Under the pieces are notes generated by a model. The model made no database searches and was not told the DNA's origin. It saw only the letters and a program-made list of their open reading frames with translations. A program made the translations under genes and the position numbers. A stretch of 64,000 bases of DNA from Stieleria bergensis (GTDB lineage Bacteria; Planctomycetota; Planctomycetia; Pirellulales; Pirellulaceae), in contig CP036272.1 of the NCBI GenBank assembly GCA_007745635.1, positions 3,492,358 through 3,556,357 of the forward strand, read 5' to 3'. Shown piece after piece: positions 20,294-30,356 of this stretch. Position 1 is the first letter of the stretch. Every line of letters begins with the position of its first letter.

Positions 20294-22063
20294 ATGTTGA
20301 TCCATTCACTGCGTCGCGCCTGCGCGCTCGTTCACTCGTTCGCACTCATCCTGTGTTGGATCGCTGCTTCGTCCGCTGACGAAGCGCGCAGTCCGCTGGG
20401 CAACACCGTGGATGACTTTCGTTTACGGAGCTGTTACGGCAACGAAGTCTCGCTTAGTGATTACGCCGACTCCAACGCCGTCGCCATCGTTTACCTTGGC
20501 ACCGAATGTCCACTTGCCAAACTTTACGGCAACCGGCTCACTGAACTGCAACAAAAGTATGCAGACAAAGGCGTGCAGGTCATTGGCATCAATTCGAATA
20601 CCCAGGACGGCGTCCGCGAATTGCAGGCCTATGTCCACCGGCATGACATTGCATTCCCAATGCTGAAGGATCCCGGGAATCGTGTTGCCGACGCGATGGG
20701 CGCTGAACGCACCCCGGAAGTCTTTCTCATCAACAAAGAACGCCAAGTCGTCTACCACGGACGCATCGACAACCAGTACGGAGTTGGCTACTCGCGTGAG
20801 CGTGGCACGATTTCCTACCTGGGGCAGGCGATCGACGAACTACTTGCTGGCAAACCGATCAGCACCCCGGCGACCGAGCCAGTTGGTTGCTACATCGGCA
20901 AAGTCTCCGAACAGGAAGCCGTGGGTGAGATCACGTACAACAAGCACATTGCAGCGATCTTGAATGCCCGCTGCGTAAGCTGTCATCGCAAAGGCGAAAT
21001 CGCTCCGTTTACCTTGACCAGCTACGACGATGTGCTGGGCTGGGAGGACACCATCCTGGAGGTCATCGCAGACAAACGCATGCCACCCTGGAACGCCGAT
21101 CCTGAAGTGGGCCACTTTGCCAACGATCCCAGTCTGACCAAGCAAGAAATCGAATTACTGAAGACTTGGGTCGATAACGGCATGCCAGAAGGCGACCCTG
21201 CAGACCTCCCTGAACCGCCCCAATTTGTCGAAGGCTGGCGAATCGAACAACCGGATCAAATCCTGTTCATGAATGAAGAGGAGCAACCCTTTGAAGTTGC
21301 GGCGCAGGGTGTCCTCGATTACCAACGATTTGTTGTCGACCCCGGTTGGACCGAAGACAAATACATCACCGCCGCCGAAGCAAGACCCGATTGCCGCGAG
21401 GTCGTCCATCACATTCTAGTCTATGTGGTTCCACCAGGTGCACGGCGCACGGACATCAACGCCATCGTCGCAGGCTATGCACCGGGCAGCGCACCAACGA
21501 GACTGCCTGAAGGAGTCGCGATCGAAGTCAAGGCCGGCAGCAAACTGCTCTTCGAAATGCACTACACCCCCAACGGTTCAGCACAAACAGACCTGAGCTA
21601 CGTTGGCGTGCGTTTCATGCCCAAAGAAAAAGTCACCCGATTGTTGCGTGGTGCTGTAGCGGTGGACAGGCGACTTAAGATTCCTGCGGGAGATCCCAGT
21701 AAAGTGGTCGAAGCGGGATATAAGTCAGCGCAGGACGAATACCTGATCAGCATGACTCCACACATGCACTTGCGTGGCAAGTCATTTCGCTATGAAATGA
21801 AGCGCCCCGATGAGCCGTGGCAGCCATTGCTTGACGTGCCGCGATATGACTTCAATTGGCAGCTGAAATACGAACCCAGTGAACCCGTCCACCTTCCGGC
21901 CGGGACTAAAATTAAGTGCACCGCCGTGTTTGACAATAGCGATGCAAACCTTAGCAATCCCGATCCTACGGTCGAAGTCGAATGGGGAGATCAAAGCTTC
22001 GAAGAGATGATGATCGGTTTCATGGAAGTCATCCCAGTCAAGGAAGACTTCCAGCGAGACTGA
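20294..22063 (+). CDS. Secreted redoxin - cytochrome c - copper monooxygenase-like fusion protein
   Basis: The 589-residue protein starts at ATG 20294 (GAGGGG just upstream) with a signal peptide to about residue 29. Three modules follow. A thioredoxin-fold redoxin domain (about 35-190) keeps one cysteine, C72 in GTECPLAK, so it resembles AhpC/TSA rather than a CxxC thioredoxin. A c-type heme segment has CVSCH (227-231), KRMPPWN, and LLKTWVDNGMPEGD. A C-terminal domain like the copper type II ascorbate-dependent monooxygenases (PHM) has VVHHILVY (370-377), EMHYTPNG (421-428) and TPHMHLRG (488-495), all with possible metal-binding His. Exported redox enzyme; substrate unknown. Confidence 0.88.
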   Translation: MLIHSLRRACALVHSFALILCWIAASSADEARSPLGNTVDDFRLRSCYGNEVSLSDYADSNAVAIVYLGTECPLAKLYGNRLTELQQKYADKGVQVIGINSNTQDGVRELQAYVHRHDIAFPMLKDPGNRVADAMGAERTPEVFLINKERQVVYHGRIDNQYGVGYSRERGTISYLGQAIDELLAGKPISTPATEPVGCYIGKVSEQEAVGEITYNKHIAAILNARCVSCHRKGEIAPFTLTSYDDVLGWEDTILEVIADKRMPPWNADPEVGHFANDPSLTKQEIELLKTWVDNGMPEGDPADLPEPPQFVEGWRIEQPDQILFMNEEEQPFEVAAQGVLDYQRFVVDPGWTEDKYITAAEARPDCREVVHHILVYVVPPGARRTDINAIVAGYAPGSAPTRLPEGVAIEVKAGSKLLFEMHYTPNGSAQTDLSYVGVRFMPKEKVTRLLRGAVAVDRRLKIPAGDPSKVVEAGYKSAQDEYLISMTPHMHLRGKSFRYEMKRPDEPWQPLLDVPRYDFNWQLKYEPSEPVHLPAGTKIKCTAVFDNSDANLSNPDPTVEVEWGDQSFEEMMIGFMEVIPVKEDFQRD

Positions 22064-22124
22064 ACAAGCGTCGGCACGCACGGTGCAAACGACGCGACCG
22101 GCCAGCAAACGGCAACCAACAGCA

Positions 22125-23126
22125 TCACAGCGGCGCAACGCCGCTGTGGATCGGCTTGCTCTCTGCACTTGGACTGACGTCGATCCCCTCGTCGACGCCC
22201 AGCAGACGATTGCGAACCATCGGGATTGCCTGTTGGTGAATCGCAATCAGCGTGCATCCGCTGCTTAACCAGGGCTTGGCCGTAAAGCACAGCGCCCGAT
22301 GCTCCGGCGCATACACCGCCGTCTGGTAGTCCAATGCCTTCAATTCATCAAGGAACTGCCCCAGACTGACTCCGTAACGTTTGCTGCTGGTCTGCATGTC
22401 GATCATCAAGACCGGCGGATTACCTTTTCTTAACCAACGCGTGGCACCACGAAGTGCCAGCGGTTCGTAACCGTTCAGCGACACACGCAGCAAAGCGTAG
22501 TCGCGTTCGTCCAATGCTTCGTCCAACCGAACCACGTTCATGCCGTTCAGTTTTCCCCAGTGCAATCGATCCATTCGCACATGAATCAGTTCATCCTGCC
22601 TGGACGAATCTCCCTCGAGAACTCGCGATGTGGCTCCCACGGCACGCGGGTGCACATGCAGATTCGTCAGGCGGTTCATCAGGGTGCTTTCCACCAAGGA
22701 CAGACGAGCCCGTTGATCGACTTCGAACGCGTCGATTCTTCCTGCATCACCAACCAAGCTCCTCGCCAGCAGACTGTATGCGCCGATATTGGCGCCCACA
22801 TCGATGGCGCAATCGTCGCGGCGCAGGTAGTCTTTCAGAAAACTCATCTCCCGGTAATCGGGAAGCGTTCCAAAAGTCGCAATCCGCCGCGCAACCGAGC
22901 TCCACGGATAACAGCGCAGCTTCATCCCGTGATAGCGAAGGTCGCGTGGTTGCTCGGTCAGCACACGCCGCAGCCCCCAGAAACAGGACCGCAACATTGC
23001 CGGGAACGCCCGATGTTTCGGGCTGGGATGATCAATGATCTCGCGGAAAAAATGTATCAAACGTCTAAACAACGTTCCTGCCCCCGTCAGCAACTGAACT
23101 TCTGCATCGACCAGTCGTTGTCGCAA
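22125..23126 (-). CDS. FkbM family methyltransferase
   Basis: A 333-residue SAM-dependent methyltransferase. The SAM site is AIDVGANIGAYSLLA, followed by IDAFEVDQRARLSLVEST. The late motif VLMIDMQTSSKRYGVS and RWLRKGNPP fit the FkbM family, which O-methylates sugars, lipids or small molecules. No signal peptide. It is convergent with the redoxin fusion, 61 bp apart. Strain-specific surface-glycan modification is a usual role for this family, but no glycan cluster is visible here. Confidence 0.85.
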   Translation of the reverse strand: MRQRLVDAEVQLLTGAGTLFRRLIHFFREIIDHPSPKHRAFPAMLRSCFWGLRRVLTEQPRDLRYHGMKLRCYPWSSVARRIATFGTLPDYREMSFLKDYLRRDDCAIDVGANIGAYSLLARSLVGDAGRIDAFEVDQRARLSLVESTLMNRLTNLHVHPRAVGATSRVLEGDSSRQDELIHVRMDRLHWGKLNGMNVVRLDEALDERDYALLRVSLNGYEPLALRGATRWLRKGNPPVLMIDMQTSSKRYGVSLGQFLDELKALDYQTAVYAPEHRALCFTAKPWLSSGCTLIAIHQQAIPMVRNRLLGVDEGIDVSPSAESKPIHSGVAPL

Positions 23127-23279
23127 CGCCGGTACACCTCACGGGCGCGTGAGAATCACGGCGCGAGACGATGTGAAACAGTACCAGAGCACCATGCATC
23201 GGGCTGCAAGAATGTCCGCAGTCCGTCGAGCGGATCACCGACATCAAGAACTCTGGTAGCGATCAGATCAGTTGGAGGC

Positions 23280-25544
23280 TCAATCCTGTGCCTCAAATGA
23301 CTTCTTGAAGAACTGATCCGCTTGGCGAACCATCTGATCAAACCAGCCTTGCCGTGATACAAAACCATGCGGAGCGTCCTGAATGACCGTCAACCCACTT
23401 GGAATCCCCAACTCGTCAAGCCGCTGTCGAAACGCAACCGCGTGCGTGCTCGCATCGTCCTGCTGGCCGGCGATGAACCAACACGGTGGATCGTCTTTGT
23501 CCAGATGTTGCAGAGGCGAAGCCAGTCCATAGGCGGCGCTTCGCTCATCCAAGGAACCACCCATGAATTTTCTCCAGATCAAACCACGCTGCGGATGTGC
23601 ACTGATCTCCCGCGTGCGAGCGGACAGAAAATCGGTTTGAGCTCCCATCGGAACAGCGGCCTGGATCCTGCTGCTGTGGCCCTGATGACCGCCGTCGCCT
23701 TCCAACTCCGCCACACCGCCCGACGACGCCAACAGCGCCGTCAAGTGACCACCGGCAGACAACCCGATCGCTCCGATCTTCTCAGAGTCGATGCCATAGC
23801 GACTGGCATTGGCACGCAGAAAACGTACCGCCGCCTTACAGTCCTGGATCGCTGCCGGAAACGCGGCTTCGTCGCTTAGACGATAAGAAATTGTTGCGGC
23901 GACGTAGCCTCGCGAAGCCAATCCCTGGGCCACTTTCTCATGGTGGACGCGACTGCCCTTCTGCCAGCCTCCGCCATGGATACAGACGATCGCTGGCAGT
24001 TGTCCCCAAGCATTTTTGGGCCGATAAACATCCATCTGCAACGTCCGATCGCCGTACGTTGCGTAGGTCACATCCTTGTCCGCATTGAGCTGACGGAGCT
24101 GGTCTTCGGAAATCCGCGTTGGGGAATCAGCGCTGGCGTCCGCCTGGCCTGCTGGACGCGCGTCTCGACGCATCTCTTCCTGGAACAAGATCGACATACC
24201 GCGCAATTTCTGCAGAATCTCGCCGTCCCGCACCGGCTGACTTTCCCCCGGATCGCTGACCAAATCGTACAACGTCAACGAAGGATTCAAGTACAGTTTC
24301 CATTGACGCCAACGCACCGCAGCCAGAGCACCTTGGCTGCCATGGTAGAAGAACGCCTCGCTGTACTCGTTTCGACGGATTCGCTGGGACCATTCGCCGT
24401 CCGGTTGCCAGCGTCTTCTGAGAGGAACATCCGCGTTGAGGGAGAGTTTCTGCGCGGGCCCAGGCACGCCGGATGTCTTTCCTTGTAACAGGGGACTGAG
24501 ATCCCGACCATCGATCACGACCTCCTCCGGAACGCGAATGCCCGCCAGGCTGGCCAGGGTCGGGTACCAGTCCATCGCGCGGACCACGGCCTTCGACGTC
24601 GCCTGCGTTTGCAGCCCAACGCCCGGCCCCCAGGCGATCGCTGGCACTCGAATGCCACCTTCAAATGTAGACAACTTGCGACCGCGGATTGGCTGTTCGG
24701 AATTCCTGCCCGGACCACGACCATTATCAGACAGGTAGAGCACCACAGTCCGCTCATCAAGCTGGCGCTCCCGAACTGCGTCCATCAATCGACCAACGTG
24801 GTGGTCCATCTCTTGTATTGCGTCACCGTATTCGCCCCACTCGGACGACCCGACGAAGTCTTCCCCGACGCCCAGTGGATGGTGAAGCATTGTGTGCGGC
24901 AAATACAGAAAAAAAGGAGACTCTTGATGCTGATCGATAAACTTGATCGCTTCGTCTGTGTACGCCTTGGTCAACTCGGCCGGGTCAGCGGGCCGCTTAA
25001 CCACTTCCTCGTTCCGCATTAATGGGACACCGCCCTGTTCCTCGAAGTAAACCACTTCGACTGGATCCAAATTATGCAGCAACCCAAAGTAATGGTCAAA
25101 GCCCTGGTACTTCGGCAGCAGCGGTTTCTCGAACCCCAAATGCCACTTCCCAATGCATGCCGTCGCATACCCTGCCGACTGGAATAGCTCTGCCACCGTG
25201 ACTTCGTCGGGATGCAGACCGTACTGCGAGTCGGCCCGATGCACCCAAATGTGATTGCCAACACGCCTTGGATAGCACCCCGTCAACAGCCCGGCCCGCG
25301 ATGGGCTACAGATCGGTGCGGCAGCGTAATAATCCGTAAAGCGAGTGCCCTGTTCGGCCAACGCATCAATGTTTGGAGTCTTCACCTCGCTGGCGCCGTA
25401 ACACCCCAGATCATAATAGCCTTGATCATCCACCAGAATCACAATCACATTGGGACGTTGTTGCCCCGCAGCATCGTCCGCACGAGCTATCAACATCTGG
25501 CAACAAACTAACGCAATCAGAGCGGCAGCACGAATAGACAGCAT
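23280..25544 (-). CDS. Secreted sulfatase fused to an alpha/beta-hydrolase (esterase)
   Basis: The protein has 754 residues from ATG 25544, where a signal peptide begins (MLSIRAAALIALVCCQMLIA). Residues about 30-480 are a type I sulfatase: NVIVILVDDQGYYD, formylglycine motif CSPSRAG (79-85), GKWHLGFEKP and YLSDNGRGPG. Residues about 494-754 are an alpha/beta hydrolase of the BD-FAE/esterase type: oxyanion HGGGWQKGS, nucleophile GLSAGG (S596), a DD pair near residue 695, and His in APHGF (726). Fusing desulfation with de-esterification suits a decorated polysaccharide. The frame extends to 25709 but that part is not coding. Confidence 0.9.
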   Translation of the reverse strand: MLSIRAAALIALVCCQMLIARADDAAGQQRPNVIVILVDDQGYYDLGCYGASEVKTPNIDALAEQGTRFTDYYAAAPICSPSRAGLLTGCYPRRVGNHIWVHRADSQYGLHPDEVTVAELFQSAGYATACIGKWHLGFEKPLLPKYQGFDHYFGLLHNLDPVEVVYFEEQGGVPLMRNEEVVKRPADPAELTKAYTDEAIKFIDQHQESPFFLYLPHTMLHHPLGVGEDFVGSSEWGEYGDAIQEMDHHVGRLMDAVRERQLDERTVVLYLSDNGRGPGRNSEQPIRGRKLSTFEGGIRVPAIAWGPGVGLQTQATSKAVVRAMDWYPTLASLAGIRVPEEVVIDGRDLSPLLQGKTSGVPGPAQKLSLNADVPLRRRWQPDGEWSQRIRRNEYSEAFFYHGSQGALAAVRWRQWKLYLNPSLTLYDLVSDPGESQPVRDGEILQKLRGMSILFQEEMRRDARPAGQADASADSPTRISEDQLRQLNADKDVTYATYGDRTLQMDVYRPKNAWGQLPAIVCIHGGGWQKGSRVHHEKVAQGLASRGYVAATISYRLSDEAAFPAAIQDCKAAVRFLRANASRYGIDSEKIGAIGLSAGGHLTALLASSGGVAELEGDGGHQGHSSRIQAAVPMGAQTDFLSARTREISAHPQRGLIWRKFMGGSLDERSAAYGLASPLQHLDKDDPPCWFIAGQQDDASTHAVAFRQRLDELGIPSGLTVIQDAPHGFVSRQGWFDQMVRQADQFFKKSFEAQD

Positions 25545-25785
25545 GGCAGGCAGAACCAAAGGAACGGGAAGCGTGGGGAAAGCTGATATTCTAGTCTCTT
25601 TTCTACTGCCCGTACCGACCAGCGATAGATGGAAGAGCGAATCTGGCAACCGCTTCAGTGCATCCCCAGAAATCCCGAAGTCTCCCGCCACTGTTAAAAC
25701 TTGAATCATGGTCGCCCGGAGGGCAGACTCTGGCTTCCTAAAACGATTTTATCTTCGTTGGCTGCAACCGACGGGGAGACCATCG

Positions 25786-25968
25786 TGAACGAAGTAAATC
25801 TTATTGAATCCCTGGGCAAGTTCCAGCGGCGGAAACCCGCAGTGTCTTTCGAGACTTTTTCCGTCGACAGTCGCAGGAAATGATCTGCGAAGTCATGTCA
25901 GCAGAAGTCACCGACCTTTGCAGCTCCGAAACATCCCATCCCCCACCGCGAGAGCGGCTGTGTTAGAT
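25786..25968 (+). pseudogene. N-terminal fragment of an IS256/mutator-type transposase
   Basis: The stretch reads MNEVNLIESLGKFQRRKP, then after a frame change FRDFFRRQSQEMICEV and MSAEVTDLC, resembling the start of IS256-family transposases with their ...RDFFRxxxxE...EMxEL helices. A third frame (APKHPIPHRESGCVR) may continue it up to the edge of the IS110 sequence. It stops abruptly there and I found no downstream half. This call is from pattern memory only. Confidence 0.4.
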
Positions 25969-25969
25969 G

Positions 25970-27307
<1,338 letters not shown>

Positions 27308-27320
27308 CTACGTCTGCGCC

Positions 27321-27373
27321 GAACGCCGTAGGTGTTCCATCCTCACAGCCCAGGGTCGCAAAGCGCACCCTGG
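27321..27373 (-). repeat. Dispersed repeat copy related to the 14-kb tandem repeat
   Basis: GAACGCCGTAGGTGTTCCA...AGCCCAGGGTCGCAAAGC is the reverse complement of the core of the 163-bp repeat units, with several mismatches. It shows that the repeat is dispersed and not tied to the 14-kb locus. Confidence 0.65.
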
Positions 27374-27464
27374 ATATCCATTCTCGTTGCCGAACAAACC
27401 AAGGCAACCGGGAGGGTGTTGCGGTGAAGGGTGCGTTTTGCGACACCATCGGGGGTGTTCTATC

Positions 27465-27499
27465 AAAAAACGAGCTACCAGATGACCCTGGTAGCTCGT
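27465..27499 (-). terminator. Intrinsic terminator (minus strand)
   Basis: A perfect 12-bp stem (ACGAGCTACCAG, 27470-27481, and its complement 27488-27499) with a 6-nt loop is followed on the minus strand by six T residues. It lies about 100 bp after the stop of the small secreted protein gene and should end its transcript. Confidence 0.82.
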
Positions 27500-27600
27500 C
27501 ACAGTTCGATCGACGTTCGTCCGGGAAATTTCCTCTGTCGTGGACTCCCCAGCCTAACGCCACAGCGAATTGAATTTCTAGCCTGCTCGGATGCCGGCCT

Positions 27601-27864
27601 TTATCGGCCCAAGAACGTGCGGCGCAACCAAGCGTTCTTGCGACGCTCGAGTTCCATGAGGTTCTGGAACACATTGGTTGGGCGGCTACGGTACACGCGA
27701 CGTGTTTGCGTGACTGGAGCAGACTCAACGACAACTTCGGTTGCTGCCTGACTGGTTGTCTCGGCGTTCAAGACGCTTACAGCAGTGTTGTCAGCGCTGC
27801 TAACCGATGCTGACGAAGCGGTGAACAAGGCTGCAGCAGCAGCCACTAAGAAAAAGCGTTTCAT
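27601..27864 (-). CDS. Small secreted protein, planctomycete type
   Basis: An 87-residue protein with a clear signal peptide from ATG 27864 (MKRFFLVAAAAALFTASSA). The frame is open 12 codons further up, but MKRFF is the natural start. The mature part is Val/Thr/Ala-rich, then ends in a basic tail, NLMELERRKNAWLRRTFLGR, a motif I associate with small exported planctomycete proteins of unknown role. Followed by a strong intrinsic terminator, so it is a single-gene transcript. Confidence 0.75.
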   Translation of the reverse strand: MKRFFLVAAAAALFTASSASVSSADNTAVSVLNAETTSQAATEVVVESAPVTQTRRVYRSRPTNVFQNLMELERRKNAWLRRTFLGR

Positions 27865-28113
27865 CGAATAGTAACCTGTGCGTGGGGAACGTAGTTTCAC
27901 ACCACATCCTTACACAGTTTTAGATTCGCTTGCGTCTCAATCATCAACTGTCGCTTAAGAGACGAAGATTCTCTATCCCGCAAAACAGGAAGTGCTCAAT
28001 TTTCCTTCCTGATTGATCTTATGCACCTAATCAAATACAACGAATACCACGCGGCGGGAGCAGAACATTCAAGCGGTTTGCAAAGATTCGCTAAAGCCCT
28101 GGCAAGATCAACC

Positions 28114-28602
28114 CTAATCCTGGTAGCCATATTGCTTCTTAGCCAAAAACGTCCGCTCCTCCACGCCGCTCTCGGTGCGGAAGGCGACGTAGCCTTGCGA
28201 CTCGATCTTGGCGCGTTCTGCGTCCGTTAATGTCTCTTGAATCTCACGACGAATCAATTCGTCATCAATGTATTTGACAACCAGCGAAGCTGTCACAGCC
28301 GTGACGACCACCGCGACAGACAGAATCCGTACTCCGGGATAAGGCAACAAGATAACCCGGCTGGCGATCGCCATCGAGACAATCGCATAGCCACGCAAAG
28401 CAACCTTGTAGTTCACCAGATCCTCCGTCGCGGCTTCCTCAACCGCTCGATCGATCTGTTCCCTGGTTTGCTCTGCGGACTCTGACAAGGCTTGGGAGAC
28501 GGAACTGTCCTTGCACCCCGAAAGTGCAACCGTAGCCGAACACGCCGAGAGCGTTAGCCAATGCCGCCGACTGATGGATGCCATAGGATTTGCCCTTGTC
28601 AA
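28114..28602 (-). CDS. Putative lipoprotein with a membrane segment
   Basis: The 162-residue protein begins with a signal-like stretch (MASISRRHWLTLSACSATVALSGC) whose SGC could be a lipobox. ATG 28602 or the ATG six codons later (28584) may be the start. A Glu-rich helix follows, then a hydrophobic pair of segments (about 70-108), then a polar tail ending FLAKKQYGYQD. Not recognised. It is on the same strand as the methyltransferase and separated from it by about 160 bp. Confidence 0.65.
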   Translation of the reverse strand: MTRANPMASISRRHWLTLSACSATVALSGCKDSSVSQALSESAEQTREQIDRAVEEAATEDLVNYKVALRGYAIVSMAIASRVILLPYPGVRILSVAVVVTAVTASLVVKYIDDELIRREIQETLTDAERAKIESQGYVAFRTESGVEERTFLAKKQYGYQD

Positions 28603-28765
28603 ACGTGGTCAAGAGAATGCTCCGCAACAACGGAGCCAGAAACAGGCCAGCCCCATCAAGCCAGCGTTTGCTGACGAGCACTTGCCAACCGGTGACACAA
28701 CCAATGCCCCACAGATAGGCAGCATCCGTCGCCGCTCAGGGCGCGCTTCGAATGTTGACTCCAGA

Positions 28766-29602
28766 TCAACGACCTTGTCGAGGACGTCCCAAGCGTTTCA
28801 GAACGTCCGCCGTCGGTACTGCTTGGATCTCCGCGAGACCGCTGTCACTTCGAGCAAAGAACATCAAGTGCTGCCAAGGCAGTTCATTGTACTCTCGCAC
28901 CAATTTGAAACCATTGGCATGATACTCTTTCAAAATCTGCTGCTTGGACATTTTGTGTAGCAACTTAATTGGCACACTCGGATCTTCTTCGCGATACTCT
29001 AGCAACGCCACCACGCCGTCTTTGCTTAATGAACGACGAATGCCCCACAACATGCTTTGTGGATGCGAGAACTCGTGATAAACATCGACCATCAATAAGA
29101 GATCGATCTTGTCAGCTGGCAGCTTGGGGTTATCAATCTGACCGAGCACGGGCTTGATATTCTTTAGATCCAGACGTGAGGCGCGTTGATCAAGCTTCTG
29201 CAACATCTCCGATTGAATATCAACGGCGTAAACAGCTCCTGCCGCGCCGACTTCCTTGGCCATCGGCAGCGTCCAATAGCCGTTGCCACAGCCAAGGTCG
29301 CAAAGCACCATGCCGGGCTTGAGCCGGAGTTGCTTGAATGACTCCGACGTGTTTTCTTCTTGGTCGCGATCGGAACGAATCAACCAAGGGGCGCCCAAGT
29401 GACTCATGGGTTGCGCGACCTGCCGGCCCAAGTAAACGCGTTGAGGTTTCTCGTTGGGCTTGTCCGCACTGGGGACGAAATCTTTTGGCGCAGCGCCGGA
29501 CTCTTGGGCGACAGAAACGTTTGAACAGATGAAGGCGGGAGCCAACAAAGAGACAGCCAGCAACGCTAGCGAAACAGCACAGTGGCGGGGAGTTCTCATC
29601 AA
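28766..29602 (-). CDS. Exported class I SAM-dependent methyltransferase-like protein
   Basis: A 278-residue protein with a signal peptide (MMRTPRHCAVSLALLAVSLLAP, cleavage near SVAQ-ES) and then a Rossmann methyltransferase: VLCDLGCGNGYWTLPMA (motif I), VYAVDIQSEML, LLLMVDVYHEF and VVALLEYREED. An N-terminal segment YLGRQVAQPMSH...PWLIRSDRDQEE is the planctomycete form of this family. An export signal on a SAM enzyme is odd, since SAM is cytoplasmic. Either the signal is a membrane anchor or the substrate is outside. Methyl acceptor unknown. Confidence 0.85.
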   Translation of the reverse strand: MMRTPRHCAVSLALLAVSLLAPAFICSNVSVAQESGAAPKDFVPSADKPNEKPQRVYLGRQVAQPMSHLGAPWLIRSDRDQEENTSESFKQLRLKPGMVLCDLGCGNGYWTLPMAKEVGAAGAVYAVDIQSEMLQKLDQRASRLDLKNIKPVLGQIDNPKLPADKIDLLLMVDVYHEFSHPQSMLWGIRRSLSKDGVVALLEYREEDPSVPIKLLHKMSKQQILKEYHANGFKLVREYNELPWQHLMFFARSDSGLAEIQAVPTADVLKRLGRPRQGR

Positions 29603-29614
29603 TGATTCCTAACG

Positions 29615-30082
29615 TTAACAGCTAAATGAACTGTTATCATTCAAGCGAAAGTCAGGTTCGAAGGCGCTCTCGAACGAGTACACATTGTCGAAGTCTTGGC
29701 GACGATCGGAGTCGCTCTTTCGCATTTGTTCAATTCGAATCAGATTGTAAACGATCTCACCGAAGTCGCTGGTGCTACAGACGCCCCATTTGCCAAGGAC
29801 CAGTTGCGCCAGCAAGCCAAACTGCTCGATGGCATACAACCGGCAGCTTTCACACAACTCTTGGCCGGTCACATGGGCGGAACGGACGACGGTTTCGGCG
29901 GGAAAACCATCGTCATCCAGATCGTTCTCAACACCGATGCTCTCTGGCAACTCTTGACGAAGTTGCTGGCCGAATTGCAGAGCCTCGCGAACGAATTGGT
30001 ACGCTTCGTACTTATAACGCGGATCTTCTTTGAGCAGTTTCCGCATGGTCTGAATCGGCGAGTTCGTCAGTTCGTTGCTCAT
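29615..30082 (-). CDS. Minf_1886 family protein
   Basis: 155 residues from ATG 30082 (MSNELTNSPIQTMRKLLKED). It matches the Planctomycetes/Verrucomicrobia-restricted Minf_1886 family: RYKYEAYQFVREAL, HVTGQELCESCRLYAIEQFG, VLGKWGVCSTSDFGEIVYNLI and DFDNVYSFESAF. No function is established for the family. The frame is open upstream to 30163 but homology starts at 30082. It lies next to ricT on the same strand, in a housekeeping setting. It gives good phylum-level evidence for the window. Confidence 0.85.
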   Translation of the reverse strand: MSNELTNSPIQTMRKLLKEDPRYKYEAYQFVREALQFGQQLRQELPESIGVENDLDDDGFPAETVVRSAHVTGQELCESCRLYAIEQFGLLAQLVLGKWGVCSTSDFGEIVYNLIRIEQMRKSDSDRRQDFDNVYSFESAFEPDFRLNDNSSFSC

Positions 30083-30356
30083 ATCCAATTTCAACTGGGT
30101 TAAACGCCAGCACAGAAGAACACTCGTTTCTTCGAAAAAGCTCAGCACCAGGTCGTCGTCCAATCATACCGCATTGGCGAGACAATTTCCGACGCATTTT
30201 CACCGAATCAGTTCCAATCGGCATCAACATCGACGGCAAACAATCTTGAAGGCGTTCGGCGAAATCGATGACGACGGCAATCCACATTCTTGGTCGCGTC
30301 GTTGTCGGACCATCACGGAGATAGCCAGCTTACTCCCTGGACCTCTCTCTGTCACG

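Noticed and set aside
28021..28230. Plus-strand small membrane-like protein
   Set aside because: Mostly antisense to the lipoprotein gene at 28114-28602, with no supporting start.
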